Shown here: piece by piece, positions 36,111 to 46,196 of the stretch
Layout: each line of letters starts with the position of its first letter
Position numbering within the stretch: position 1 is the stretch's first letter
Assembly: GCA_013821455.1 (NCBI GenBank)
Contig: JACDGS010000001.1
Location: 1 to 64,000 of the forward strand
Direction of reading: 5' to 3'
Source of the DNA: Chthoniobacterales bacterium
Lineage (GTDB): Bacteria; Verrucomicrobiota; Verrucomicrobiia; Chthoniobacterales; UBA10450
DNA length: 64,000 nt
Position numbers and translations under genes: made by a program
The notes under the pieces: generated by a model
The model's database searches: none
Told to the model about the DNA's origin: nothing
What the model saw: only the letters and a program-made list of their open reading frames with translations

Positions 36111-37502
36111 ATGCTGGCTCGACGACAGGAATTAAATACCCAGTTTCAGCAACTGGTCGATTCGTTCGTGATGGCGGTCGCGCTTTTCGTGGCGCACGCG
36201 TTGCGGGTGCTGAGCACGGGCTGGTTTCATCTCAGCTACTCGATCGACCCTTTTCAGAATTACCAATGGCTGCTCGTCGTGATCATGCCCTTCGGTCCGA
36301 TCATTCTCGATCTGCAGGGCTTCTATCGCTCGCCGCTGAATAAGACGCTCTGGCGGTCGTTCGTGCAGGTCCTGCGCACGATGATTTACCTCAGCATCAT
36401 GGTGAGCGGGTGCGTCATTTTTTTGCGCCTTCCCCTAACGAGTCGGGCGGTGCCGTTGCTCTTCATGCTCATCACGACGGTGTTGTTGCTGATCAAAGAG
36501 CGGCTGCTCGTTAGGCGAATTCGACGCCGCGCGGCGCGCGGACAATTGCGCGAGCGGGTGCTCCTTGCCGGTGTGCCGCAGGATATGGCGGCGCTCGAGC
36601 AATCACTCAGCCCGGAGGAAACGCTGCGGCTCAACATTGCCGACCGGATCGATATCGAGAAGCAGCCGCTGTCCGATCTGGTGGAGGCGATGCACAAACA
36701 CGCGGTGGCGCGGGTAATTTTTGCGGCGGGTCACAGCCAGCTCAATCGCGTCGAGCAGGCGATCGGCGCTTGTGAAGTAGAGGGTGTGCCGGCGTGGCTG
36801 GTAGCGAACTTTATCCAAACCTCAATTGCGAAACCAGATTTCGATGCGTTCGGGGAGCGGCCGATGCTGGTGTTTCGTTCGACGCCAGATGTGTCGTGGG
36901 CGCTGCTGGTGAAACGGTTGATGGATGCTTTCGGGGCGCTCGCGGGCCTGATTATTTTTGCGCTCCCGATGGTGGCCGTGGCGATCGGCGTGAAGCTGAC
37001 TTCGCGCGGGCCGATTATTTTCAAGCAGCAGCGCGCGGGGAAATATGGGAAGCCGTTCGTGATGTTTAAGTTTCGCTCGATGTCGAGCGACGCGGAGATG
37101 CATCGGGCGGAATTGCTGCCGTTTAACCAAATGCGCGGGCCGGTTTTCAAAGTGGAAGGCGATCCGCGGATCACGCGTTTCGGGCGCTGGATTCGGCGGA
37201 CGAGCATGGATGAATTGCCGCAGCTATTTAATGTGTTCGCCGGGCAGATGAGTTTGGTCGGACCGCGGCCGTTGCCACTCTACGAGGTGGAAAATTTCGA
37301 GCACACGGCGCAGCGGCGGCGACTGAGTGTGAAGCCGGGCCTAACGTGTCTGTGGCAAATCAGCGGGCGCAATCAGGTGAAGGATTTTGCGGATTGGGTG
37401 AAGCTCGATTTGGAATACATCGACCATTGGTCGTTAGGCTTGGATTTGAAAATTCTGGTGCGCACAATTCCGGCGGTGGTCTTTGGGTTGGGCGCGAAAT
37501 AA
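36111..37502 (+). CDS. Polyprenyl sugar-1-phosphate transferase (WcaJ/EpsE type)
   Basis: Starts exopolysaccharide repeat-unit assembly by transferring a sugar-1-phosphate to undecaprenyl phosphate. Four or five N-terminal helices (about 15-125), a Rossmann-like cytoplasmic domain (ERVLLAGVPQD), a re-entrant helix (LIIFALPMVAVAIGVKL) and the catalytic PGT domain with FKFRSMSSDAE, RRTSMDELPQLFNVF, GQMSLVGPRP and KPGLTCLWQISGRN. 463 residues from ATG 36111. Sugar unknown. The frame is open upstream but overlaps aroD. Other polysaccharide genes are not adjacent. Confidence 0.92.
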   Translation: MLARRQELNTQFQQLVDSFVMAVALFVAHALRVLSTGWFHLSYSIDPFQNYQWLLVVIMPFGPIILDLQGFYRSPLNKTLWRSFVQVLRTMIYLSIMVSGCVIFLRLPLTSRAVPLLFMLITTVLLLIKERLLVRRIRRRAARGQLRERVLLAGVPQDMAALEQSLSPEETLRLNIADRIDIEKQPLSDLVEAMHKHAVARVIFAAGHSQLNRVEQAIGACEVEGVPAWLVANFIQTSIAKPDFDAFGERPMLVFRSTPDVSWALLVKRLMDAFGALAGLIIFALPMVAVAIGVKLTSRGPIIFKQQRAGKYGKPFVMFKFRSMSSDAEMHRAELLPFNQMRGPVFKVEGDPRITRFGRWIRRTSMDELPQLFNVFAGQMSLVGPRPLPLYEVENFEHTAQRRRLSVKPGLTCLWQISGRNQVKDFADWVKLDLEYIDHWSLGLDLKILVRTIPAVVFGLGAK

Positions 37503-37553
37503 TTTTAGCCTAACGAGAAGCGTTTGTTGAGTTCGGAGCTTTGCCGGTGCTCC

Positions 37554-37592
37554 CCGGGATCCCTCGACTGCGCTGCTTCCCGCTCGGGACGA
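37554..37592. repeat. Dispersed intergenic palindrome, half copy
   Basis: Only the right arm (CCGGGATCCCTCGACTGCGC ... CCCGCTCGGGAC) of the repeat seen at 11039, 34376 and elsewhere is present, in the short gap between the convergent sugar transferase and ribE genes. An uptake-like motif lies at 37508. Confidence 0.6.
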
Positions 37593-37594
37593 GG

Positions 37595-38200
37595 TTACTC
37601 CCGGGCGCCAGTTTTGTGCGCGAGGAGGCGCTCGACATATTTGCCGATGAGATCGAACTCGACGTTGAGCAAATCGCCCGGGACGACCTTGGCCAGATTC
37701 GTCTCGCGCCGCGTGGTCGGAATGATCCAGACGACGAAACTCGCCGGAAGCAGTTCCGCGATCGTTAGGCTAATGCCGTTGAGTGCGATCGAGCCCTTGG
37801 AAATGAGGTAACGAGAGAACTCGTTAGGCAACTCTACTTCGAGTCGGCCGTCCGCGCCGCTCTCGGTGAAGCTGATAACTTTCAGGGTGCAATCGATGTG
37901 GCCCTGCACGAAATGGCCACCGAGCCGCCCACTCGCGGCGAGGGCGCGCTCGAGATTCACCGGACTCTCTCGGCGCAAGGTGCGGAGATTGGTGCGGGCG
38001 AGTGTCTCCTCGAGCAGATCGAAAGTGATCGCGCCTTCGCGAATTCCTTCCGCTGTTAGGCAACAGCCATTGACGGAGACGCTGTCGCCTCTGCGCAAAT
38101 TTTTCGCGGTGAACGGCGCCGCGATTTGCAGCTGCGTGCCATGTTTGGTGGCGCGAATCCAGAGGACGCTTCCAACTTCTTCGATCAATCCAGTGAACAT
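37595..38200 (-). CDS. ribE: Riboflavin synthase, alpha chain
   Basis: Joins two molecules of 6,7-dimethyl-8-ribityllumazine to give riboflavin. The 201-residue protein has the usual two tandem lumazine-binding halves: MFTGLIEEVGSV ... DSVSVNGCCLTAE ... GGHFVQGHIDCTL in the first half-boundary, and KGSIALNGISLTI in the second. It starts MFTGLIE like nearly all members. It lies 2 bases after the stop of the antiporter gene and is probably in its operon. No FMN riboswitch is evident upstream. Two uptake motifs and one near-copy are inside. Confidence 0.95.
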   Translation of the reverse strand: MFTGLIEEVGSVLWIRATKHGTQLQIAAPFTAKNLRRGDSVSVNGCCLTAEGIREGAITFDLLEETLARTNLRTLRRESPVNLERALAASGRLGGHFVQGHIDCTLKVISFTESGADGRLEVELPNEFSRYLISKGSIALNGISLTIAELLPASFVVWIIPTTRRETNLAKVVPGDLLNVEFDLIGKYVERLLAHKTGARE

Positions 38201-38202
38201 TT

Positions 38203-39489
38203 TCAGCGCCAGAAAAAGAGGAGGGAGACGAGGGCAAAGATGGGCAGCAAGACCGGAAACGCGAACTTAAAGACGAAGCCAAAAAAACTCGGGGGATGCA
38301 ATTTCTCGTGCTCGGCAATCGCTTTCACCATGAGGTTCGGGCCGTTGCCGATGTAGGTGAGCGCACCGAAGCAGGTCGCGCCTAACGAGATCGCAATCAG
38401 GTAATGCCCATGCTCCGTCGCGAAGCGGGCGACCTCGGCGGGCTGGTCGATGTTCAAGTGTTTCAAGCCTAACGAACCGGCGAGAAATGTGAGGTAGGTC
38501 GGAGCGTTATCGAGCAGGCCGGAAAGAATGCCGGTGAACCAGAAGAATTGCAGATCGGTACGGAGGCCAAGATCGCCGGCGTGGCATTCCATGTAATCCA
38601 ACACCGGCACCATCGTGCCGAAGATGCCGAGGAAGAGCCAGGCCAGTTCTTTGAGCGGGCCGAAGGAGAAATTGTTGCGCTGATGAATCTTCGCCGGCGT
38701 CCAAAAATAGGCGACGAGCGCGGCTGCGATCATGATCAGTTCCCGCCAGCCTGCGGGAACGAGAATAAGCGCGGAGAGGATGGCGAGCATGAGCCAAATG
38801 TTGCGCAAGCCGCCGAAGCGCCATTCCTCGTTCGCTGTTCGGGCTGCACTGATTTCGCTCGGCGCGCGACGATAGTTATGCCGGTCGAGCAGATAAAAGA
38901 CGAGCAACAGCGCACCGAAAATAATCGACCACGGAAGCCAGCAAGCGCGCAACGCCCACCAGAAAGGCACTCCGCGTAGATAACCCAGGAAAAGCGGGGG
39001 ACCTGTCGGAAGAAGCGCGCCGCCGACGTTGCTCACGAGGAAAATAAAAAACGCGGTGTGCATTCCGGTGAAGCGATATTTGTTCATCCGAATCCAGGGA
39101 CGGATCAGCAGCATCGACGCGCCGGTGGTGCCGATGATGTTTGCGAGGATGGCGCCAAGCGCGAGGAAGAGCGCGTTGATCGAAGGCTTGGCCTCGCCTT
39201 TAACAATGATGTGAATTCCCCCCGTCACCACGTAGAGCGAACCGACGACCGCCATGAAACTGAAATATTCAAAGCCGACGTGGAGCATCCTTTCCCCCGC
39301 GTGCAAAACGGCGACGTAATAGGAGGTGGTGATCGCAGCGAGCACGAGGGAGACGAGATGGTAGGAGCGTTCCCAATGGTGCTTGAGGATGAGCGGCGCG
39401 ATCGCGATACCGAGGAGCAGCACCGCAAAGGGCAACATAATGAGCGGCGTCGGCTCATCGAGGGCGCGGGCGAATGCGAGCAGGTTCAT
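38203..39489 (-). CDS. Sodium:proton antiporter (CitMHS_2/NhaD-like)
   Basis: A 428-residue ion transporter-superfamily membrane protein. About eleven helices; motifs NIIGTTGASMLLIRPWIRMN, VSNVGGALLPTGPPLFLGYLRGVPF and LSGLLDNAPTYLTFL are typical of NhaD-type and CitMHS_2 proteins. Expected role: export of Na+ in exchange for H+. The open frame reaches 39720 but the membrane domain begins at ATG 39489; the extra stretch is Arg/Ser rich and holds two uptake-like motifs. Two bases separate its stop from ribE. Confidence 0.85.
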   Translation of the reverse strand: MNLLAFARALDEPTPLIMLPFAVLLLGIAIAPLILKHHWERSYHLVSLVLAAITTSYYVAVLHAGERMLHVGFEYFSFMAVVGSLYVVTGGIHIIVKGEAKPSINALFLALGAILANIIGTTGASMLLIRPWIRMNKYRFTGMHTAFFIFLVSNVGGALLPTGPPLFLGYLRGVPFWWALRACWLPWSIIFGALLLVFYLLDRHNYRRAPSEISAARTANEEWRFGGLRNIWLMLAILSALILVPAGWRELIMIAAALVAYFWTPAKIHQRNNFSFGPLKELAWLFLGIFGTMVPVLDYMECHAGDLGLRTDLQFFWFTGILSGLLDNAPTYLTFLAGSLGLKHLNIDQPAEVARFATEHGHYLIAISLGATCFGALTYIGNGPNLMVKAIAEHEKLHPPSFFGFVFKFAFPVLLPIFALVSLLFFWR

Positions 39490-39836
39490 CGGGACAAAGG
39501 CCCGACGGGAAAAGCAAAAGGAAGGACAGTCAAGGCGAAACGGTGCTCCGCCGGCACCGCTCTCTTGCCTAACGAGTCGAAAGTCGCGTCTTTCGAGCGA
39601 GCCTTCGCCTAACGAGAAGCGAATATCGTCCTCTCGGGAGCGAGCCAAACTTCCCACCAGGGAACACGTCAACCACGAAAACAGCTTGGTTCTGGTCTCG
39701 GAATTGCTTCTCACCGACATAGCGGCGTGCGACGGCGTTCAAAAATATTTTGAAAAAAATGAAAAAATCACTTGTCACGGTCTGATTTCTTCTTTAATCG
39801 TCACCGCCAAACCTAACCAAACCAATGGAGAAACAA

Positions 39837-42800
39837 ATGAAAACAACTGTATCTACGAAGTTGAATTTCGTTCGCTCGGCCCTCGTGGCTGGCGTCGGGA
39901 TTCCTTTTTTAATCGCGTCGAGCGCCTTCGCTCAGAGAACGTCACCGACACCCGTCGCTGATGTGCCGAACGCTCCCGTCCAAGCCCAACCTGCGGCGTC
40001 GCAGCAACAAGGCACCACTGCGGGCGGCGGCGCCACCGCGGAACGAATCATCGTCACCGGCTCTTACATCCCGACGGCGGAAACGGAATCGGCGCTCCCC
40101 GTCACTGTGTACACGGCCGAAACCATCACTAAGCAGGGTGCTCAGACACCGGCGGAAGGCCTGCGTCAGTTGCCGTCCTTCGTCGGTAATACCGCGACGG
40201 AAAATGATTCCAACGCCGGCGATGGTAGTGCCTTTATCAATTTGCGCGCTCTCGGTGCCGGCAACACCCTCACCCTTATCAACGGTCGCCGCGCTTTCGG
40301 CTTCGCAGACATCAACTTGATCGGCCTTGGCGCGCTCTCGCGTACGGAGATCCTGAAAGATGGCGCCTCTTCGATTTACGGCTCTGATGCCGTCGCTGGC
40401 GTTGTGAATTTCATCCTTCTCGACGGTCCGAATGAAGCTCCCTACGAGGGTGCGGAAGTCTTCGCCCTCTATGGCAATACAACCGATAAAGATGCGCACG
40501 TCCGGCAGTTTTACTTGCGTGGCGGTATCACCGGTCTGGATGGCAAAGTGTCCATCGCGGCGGCGGGTGAATACTATTCCCGCGCCGACATCTACTCGGT
40601 TGATCGCCTCATTTCGCAAACGAACGACGTTTCCAATTTCTTTGGAAGTCCTTTGGCGTTGGGCGGGTTTTTTTCCCAAAGTGGTACTTTTGGCGGACGT
40701 GTTTCCGTCAACGGTGCGCCCTTGGTCTTGCTCAATTTGAGCAGCAATGCGCCCACGGGGCTGGCAAGCTATCGACCTTTTGTGAGTGGTAACGACCCGG
40801 CGCAATTTAATTTTCGCGCCTTTACTCCTGCAATCCCCGGGCAAGAGCGGTTCGACTACTACGCGGCGGCGAATTACAAGGTCTTTGGCGATGGCCTGCA
40901 ACTCTATGGTGACCTCATCTATTCCCACCTCACGCAGAACAACGGGCTAGCCGGATCGCCGGGTTTCTTCACCCCTGGCAATGGCCTTGAAGAGTCCGTA
41001 GCTTCCCCGTTCAACCCGTTTGGGGATGCGCTGACGCAAGTCCGCTATCGTCTGCAACAGGAGTTGACAGGTCGCCGCTCATTCTTTGAAAAGGACGACT
41101 GGCGCTACACTGTCGGAATCAAGGGAGATTTTAACTTCCAGGATAATCCATTCATTAGCCATTTCGGGTATGACTCCGGGTTCGTCTACGATAGATTCGA
41201 CGAGACTGAAACCGACAGCAACGACGCTCAACAGAGCATCCTAAATGCTCAAATTGGACTAGGTAACTTTGATCCTTTTATTGGGATCAATGCCCCGATC
41301 ATCGGCGTGGCCCCCACCTACGTGAACGGCGTTCCTACCGGTCAGACTCAAGCCTATAATAACAAGGCGGCTGCTGCACTGGCCTCTTATATCGGCGTGT
41401 CGAACTTTCCGTCCCGTTCCTATCTCGTGGACGCGAAATTCAACGCGCATCTGTTACCCAATCTCTGGAATGGCGGAATCGATATCGCGGCCGGGTATGA
41501 GCATCGGGAAGTTCGTACCGCGACCCAACCGGACAACATCCAGCTCACAGGAGACACATTTGGATTCAATGCCTCTCCGGCGACAAAGTTCACCCAAACT
41601 GTCGATTCTGTGTTCGGGGAACTCGTCCTGCCGATTGTCACCTCCTCGATGAATATCCCCGGCGTTCGGACGCTTGAACTTGGCCTTGCCTATCGTTATG
41701 AATACTTCGATGAGCAGGACCAATTCATAAAGAGTAATCACTCCTCGTTTGATAACTCAAACCCTGACGAAAACTTCGGGGGCAGTCCTCGCCTCTCGCT
41801 TCGTTATCAGCCAATCGCAGATCTGACCCTTCGGGCAACGGCTTCGCAGTCGTTTCAAGCGCCGAGCCCGGTCCAACTATTCAATCCTGTTCTCCAGGAT
41901 TTTCCGAGTCTTTTCGATCCGGTGACGGGCGCCGTGGGACAGCCGGTGGGCGGCGTCTTTGAAGGCGGAAACAAGGGGCTCCTGCCGGAAACAACGGATG
42001 AGTACACGGCCGGTCTGGTATATTCACCGAAATTCGTTCCCGGATTCACGCTCTCGGTGGACTACTATAACTTGTTCACCACTAATCTGATTGTAGATCC
42101 AGCTAGCTTCGCGCAGTTCCTGCTTACGACTGGCGTTCAGGATCCCGATGGGTTCGGTGAGGGCGCTGGTTTTGTGGGCGCCCCCGGTGGGCCGGCCCTC
42201 GGAATTACTCGCGATGCAAACGGAGATCTGCTCGCGATCGATTCCGCCCAGGGAAACGCCGGCCGACGTAACGTCCAAGGTTTGGACATCACGGCAATCT
42301 ACCAGCTCCCGACTCAAAACCTCGGCACCTTCACCGTCTCCGGTGGGTTGAACCACTTCTTCACCTATAAGATCGAACCTGTTCTTGGTTTGGGGTATAC
42401 GAACTTCCTCGGGAACTACAACAACGGCTCGTTGCCGCTGGCTCCAGGTGCAATCCCATTCAACAAGGCGTTTCTGCGCGGTGAATGGGAATTCAAAGGC
42501 TTCGACTTTGTTGCCACTGGTAACTACATCGGTGACTACGAAGACGATCCTAGCTTCATTCAAAACCAGGGCCCGGTCTTTCAGGGTCCGGTGCCCGGCA
42601 ATCCGGGAACTGGTCCTAATCCTAATTTCATCCTACATCGCCGGGTGACGCAATACATCACGTTGGATATGCAGTTAAGCTACACCTTCGCGAAGCCTGC
42701 TCCAGTGGAAGCAGCGCCGGCACCGGGTTATTCGAAAGATGCTAAAGATGGCAAGGGTAGCGTCCAGCAGGCTTCCGGAACCACCGCTGAAACTTCTGCG

Positions 42801-42968
42801 AACATCTTTCAGCGTTTGTTGTGGGATACCACGCTTACCGTCGGTGTGGACAACGCGTTTGATCGCTCGCCACCAACAGTGTTAGGCGCGTTCAACGACA
42901 ATTACGATACCTCGCTCTATAGCATTAGGAATCGCTATTACTACCTTAGCTTTAAGAAGAAATTCTAG
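39837..42968 (+). CDS. TonB-dependent outer membrane receptor
   Basis: A receptor of about 1043 residues with a signal peptide (LVAGVGIPFLIASSAFA), a Pro/Gln-rich linker, a plug domain (IIVTGSYIPTAETESALPVTVYT, LRALGAGNTLTLINGRRA, RTEILKDGASSIYGSDAVAGVVNFI) and a beta-barrel ending in YYYLSFKKKF with a C-terminal Phe. The plug resembles sugar/peptide-type receptors of the 'LIDGRR' group. Ligand unknown. ATG 39837 has a good GGAGAAA ribosome site; ATG 39825 is also possible. The gene has no exact copy of the uptake-like motif over 3.1 kb. Confidence 0.93.
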   Translation: MKTTVSTKLNFVRSALVAGVGIPFLIASSAFAQRTSPTPVADVPNAPVQAQPAASQQQGTTAGGGATAERIIVTGSYIPTAETESALPVTVYTAETITKQGAQTPAEGLRQLPSFVGNTATENDSNAGDGSAFINLRALGAGNTLTLINGRRAFGFADINLIGLGALSRTEILKDGASSIYGSDAVAGVVNFILLDGPNEAPYEGAEVFALYGNTTDKDAHVRQFYLRGGITGLDGKVSIAAAGEYYSRADIYSVDRLISQTNDVSNFFGSPLALGGFFSQSGTFGGRVSVNGAPLVLLNLSSNAPTGLASYRPFVSGNDPAQFNFRAFTPAIPGQERFDYYAAANYKVFGDGLQLYGDLIYSHLTQNNGLAGSPGFFTPGNGLEESVASPFNPFGDALTQVRYRLQQELTGRRSFFEKDDWRYTVGIKGDFNFQDNPFISHFGYDSGFVYDRFDETETDSNDAQQSILNAQIGLGNFDPFIGINAPIIGVAPTYVNGVPTGQTQAYNNKAAAALASYIGVSNFPSRSYLVDAKFNAHLLPNLWNGGIDIAAGYEHREVRTATQPDNIQLTGDTFGFNASPATKFTQTVDSVFGELVLPIVTSSMNIPGVRTLELGLAYRYEYFDEQDQFIKSNHSSFDNSNPDENFGGSPRLSLRYQPIADLTLRATASQSFQAPSPVQLFNPVLQDFPSLFDPVTGAVGQPVGGVFEGGNKGLLPETTDEYTAGLVYSPKFVPGFTLSVDYYNLFTTNLIVDPASFAQFLLTTGVQDPDGFGEGAGFVGAPGGPALGITRDANGDLLAIDSAQGNAGRRNVQGLDITAIYQLPTQNLGTFTVSGGLNHFFTYKIEPVLGLGYTNFLGNYNNGSLPLAPGAIPFNKAFLRGEWEFKGFDFVATGNYIGDYEDDPSFIQNQGPVFQGPVPGNPGTGPNPNFILHRRVTQYITLDMQLSYTFAKPAPVEAAPAPGYSKDAKDGKGSVQQASGTTAETSANIFQRLLWDTTLTVGVDNAFDRSPPTVLGAFNDNYDTSLYSIRNRYYYLSFKKKF

Positions 42969-43001
42969 CGGGTATACAGTCGAATAGACTAAGATTGCAG
43001 C

Positions 43002-43031
43002 GGCGGGCGGCAGAGATGCCGTCCGCCTTTT
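43002..43031 (+). terminator. Rho-independent terminator after TonB receptor gene
   Basis: Stem GGCGGGCGGCA / TGCCGTCCGCC (one mismatch) with a 4-base loop and then TTTT, 33 bases after the receptor's stop. The remaining gap to 43363 shows no gene or clear promoter. Confidence 0.85.
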
Positions 43032-43363
43032 GCATTTTATGGCTCGAAAAAATCCGGGAGTCTGTTCTTCGTTGGCGTATTAACAAGACTGTGGCCTGCA
43101 TGGGATTTCTAGCTTCGCAAGCAAATCCCTAAGATTTTACGGCGGCGATTTAGAGTCAACCTTTGAGTCTATCACTTGATAGTGGTGGCTTATTGGATTC
43201 ACGCCGTGAATGGTTTAATCGCCCTCACCGCGAAGTAGGGTTCGGGACAAAGAGATCGGGTTTCCGCTGCAAAGGCCCGCACAAAACATTTGCTCCTAAG
43301 TTTGGTTTTTAGGGACCTTTGTGAACTTGCCAAGCTTTGACCATCTGCTCTAATCAAAAGACG

Positions 43364-45112
43364 ATGGCGATGTCGCAAACTCTTGGCCGTGTTTCGCGAG
43401 GTTCGCGGCTAAGTCGCAACCGGCGGTCCCCCAGTGGCCACGCCATTGGGGCTCGGGCGAAATCGTCCCCATGGATCCTCGATCGCTGGCGCGATCTCTT
43501 GCTCTTTGTCGGCACGCCGATTCTGTTGATCCCGCTTTTCGCAGCTGCTCAGGCACGGTGGAGCGCCCAGGATATTTTTCTGTTTGTCGGCGCTTTTGGA
43601 GCGATGGGGCATCATCTCCCCGGGATGATCCGAGCCTACGGAGATCGCGCTCTCTTCACGCGTTTTCGGACACGTTTCCTTGTCGCCCCGCTGCTTCTTC
43701 TTTCGATCTCGGTCTGGTCGTCGTGGTATAACATTCAAGCGATTCAGCTACTGGCGCTCGCTTGGGGCATTTGGCACGGCATGATGCAGACTTATGGGTT
43801 TTGCCGGATTTACGACGGCAAGGCTTCCGCAAGCGCTAGAGTGCGAGCTCGCTCGGATTTCACTCTGCTTTTCTCTTGGTTTCTCGCCGCGGTATTGCTG
43901 TCTCATGTGCGTTTCCGCACACTGCTAGAGCTCTATTATGAAAGTGGAGGACCTGTGATCCCGTCCGCTTTTGTGTCGATGCTGCGCACGGGAATAATTG
44001 GCGCCTTGGCTGTCGTAACGGTTTTCTTCTGCTGGCAGCAATGGAGCCATTGGAGGAGTAAGAACTGGTCCAGCCCGATCAAACTGACCCTAGTCGCCAG
44101 CAGCGTAGGTTTTTGGTGGTATTGCAACAACGGTGTGCAGAATATTCTTGTTGGTATTGCTCTCTTCGAGGTTTTTCACGACGTGCAATATCTCTCGATC
44201 GTTTGGATTTATAATCGAACGCGTGTCGAGCGGGACGAAAGCATTCGCGGCTTTATGCGTTTCGTATTCCGAAAAAGTGGGGCTCTCATCGGAGTGTACG
44301 TTGGTCTCGTCTTTGCCTATGGAGCCATCGGTTTCACTACTTCCGGCGCTTCCGCGCTTTGGATTCGCCATAGCCTCATCGGCGTGGTGACTGCTTCGGC
44401 ATTATTGCACTTTTACTATGACGGTTTTATCTGGAAGGTTCGGGAAACTCAGACCCGGGCTATGCTTGGTATAAATACCGGGGATGTCATCTCGTCAGTT
44501 TCTCGTCGCGCCTGGCCTCCCTGGCTGCTTCATAGTGTGCGCTGGGCGTTGCTTGCGATTCCTTTCGGTGCCTTGTGCGGCGCTCAGCTTGTCGGACGGG
44601 TGGTGCCAACTTTAGAGCGCACGGCTAAAGTTGCCGAAGTTTTGCCTAGCGACGGCCAGGCCCAGTTGAACTACGGCAAAGCACTCCATGAGGCCGGACG
44701 TGTTGATGAGGCTATCGAGCGATATAAGAACGCGCTGGGGCACGAAAAGTCTCTAGCGGAAGCGGAGTTTTTCCTCGGATTAGCTTACAGCGATCTCCAT
44801 CAGTATGATCAATCGATCGGCCACTATGAGAAGGCGCTGGCGTTGAATCCCAAGTACGCGGACGCAGAGGTGAATCTCGGGAGTGTGCTGATGACGAGGG
44901 GGGAATCTGCCGAAGCTCGACGCCGGCTCGAGCATGCTCTCACGCTTGATCCGAGCATGGTCCTCGCTCATCAGATACTCGGAGATTTGCTCTGCAGCAC
45001 GGGCGAATTCAATGCGGCAATTCCGCAGTACGAGGAAGCCCTGCGCCTGAAGCCGGACTTCAAGGCAGCGGAGCAGGGTTTGAATTTTGCTCGGTCTCGG
45101 GCCGGCCGTTGA
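43364..45112 (+). CDS. Histidine-motif membrane protein with C-terminal TPRs
   Basis: A 582-residue protein with about eight to ten membrane helices (residues about 40-420) and then four or five TPR units (DGQAQLNYGKALHEAGRVDEAIERYKNAL onward). Conserved-looking His clusters sit at the membrane: MGHHLPGMIRAYGD, WGIWHGMMQTYG, FEVFHDVQYLSIVW and LLHFYYDGFIWKVRE. Such spaced His residues suggest a metal or haem site, but I do not recognise an enzyme family. ATG 43364 (or 43370) is preferred over TTG 43337. Role unknown; the TPRs imply a protein partner. Confidence 0.75.
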   Translation: MAMSQTLGRVSRGSRLSRNRRSPSGHAIGARAKSSPWILDRWRDLLLFVGTPILLIPLFAAAQARWSAQDIFLFVGAFGAMGHHLPGMIRAYGDRALFTRFRTRFLVAPLLLLSISVWSSWYNIQAIQLLALAWGIWHGMMQTYGFCRIYDGKASASARVRARSDFTLLFSWFLAAVLLSHVRFRTLLELYYESGGPVIPSAFVSMLRTGIIGALAVVTVFFCWQQWSHWRSKNWSSPIKLTLVASSVGFWWYCNNGVQNILVGIALFEVFHDVQYLSIVWIYNRTRVERDESIRGFMRFVFRKSGALIGVYVGLVFAYGAIGFTTSGASALWIRHSLIGVVTASALLHFYYDGFIWKVRETQTRAMLGINTGDVISSVSRRAWPPWLLHSVRWALLAIPFGALCGAQLVGRVVPTLERTAKVAEVLPSDGQAQLNYGKALHEAGRVDEAIERYKNALGHEKSLAEAEFFLGLAYSDLHQYDQSIGHYEKALALNPKYADAEVNLGSVLMTRGESAEARRRLEHALTLDPSMVLAHQILGDLLCSTGEFNAAIPQYEEALRLKPDFKAAEQGLNFARSRAGR

Positions 45113-45361
45113 ATCGCGTCGCTGACCTGTTGGTAAGGGTCTGATTGCCCCAAACCCGCTTGGTGTGATTTTGGGCCAGGGATAACGGTGAATTGTCCTT
45201 CGGAATAGCCCGAGTTTAGGGCAGCGTCTTCTAGATCCTTCAGCCTGGATCATCAGAATCGAGGCGTTGGAGCAAGATTCCGGCTCCATGGGAGAAGGTC
45301 GGAACAAATTTTCCAAACAACGCCCGTGGCACGGGCAGTGCTTATAATTGTCATATCAAGT

Positions 45362-45943
45362 ATGATATTCATAAGTTTAAACCCTTTCTTTCTTAAACGC
45401 ATTTTGCTCGTGCTGCTGACGCTGATCGGTCTTTCTTGTGCATCGAGCTATGCCGAGCGCCTTCTCGTAACTGTGAATGCTACGCCTTACGATCATCAAA
45501 TGAGCCGGATCCAGCCAATCCTTTCGTCCGAAGGTCGCGGGCGGGGCCAGGAACACGTTTCCCTGCGCATGGTGAACAATTGGATCGGCAATCTCCGTTC
45601 AATTCCCTACGGCTTTAGCCGAGTATGGAAAACCCCCAGCGAGACGCAATCTGGCTCGCCTGCGGATTGCAAGGCGAAGGCCGTCGCACTTTACCAGACG
45701 ATGAAAGATCACGGCGCAACAGATTTGCGTCTTGTCATCGGCAAGCGCACGTCGCGGAGCCGCGCCACGCACGCCTGGTTGGAATGGGAGGCGGACGGAG
45801 ATAACTACGTTCTCGATCCAACTATTAATTGGATGGCTTATCGGAGCGGTGATGTGGGTTCCAGTTCCTACATTCCTTATTACGCCTTCGCGGGGAATCG
45901 CAAGTACCGAGCCGCCCCTTCGACGCTTGTCGCGCAAAACTAA
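45362..45943 (+). CDS. Exported transglutaminase-like cysteine protein
   Basis: A 193-residue protein with a signal/anchor segment (FFLKRILLVLLTLIGLSCASSYA) and a bacterial transglutaminase-like core. Cys in SPADCKAKAVALYQTM, His in RATHAWLEWEA and Asp in YVLDPTINW form the usual Cys-His-Asp triad in correct order. Members are proteases or crosslinking enzymes; substrate unknown. ATG 45362 is the likely start (an upstream GTG at 45326 is open). An Arg/Gly patch (SSEGRGRGQEH) precedes the domain. Confidence 0.75.
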   Translation: MIFISLNPFFLKRILLVLLTLIGLSCASSYAERLLVTVNATPYDHQMSRIQPILSSEGRGRGQEHVSLRMVNNWIGNLRSIPYGFSRVWKTPSETQSGSPADCKAKAVALYQTMKDHGATDLRLVIGKRTSRSRATHAWLEWEADGDNYVLDPTINWMAYRSGDVGSSSYIPYYAFAGNRKYRAAPSTLVAQN

Positions 45944-46196
45944 TATCTTCGCGTAACGCTTGACGTTCACTCGAGGCGTGAAAAAGTGCGGCCCGATGGC
46001 GCACTCGGGAGTGAGACGGCGGCGATGAATGCACAGGGTAATTACCTCCCTTTCGGGATGCATCGTCGAAATTTAATCGGAAGACGATGTTGAAAGCTTG
46101 CTTTTTGGCTGGGAAAAGAAAAGAGTTGCGCTCGGAATATTTTTGTTGCCAACCCACCAGCAATTTCTTATTCTAATTTTTGTAGCTATGGAAATT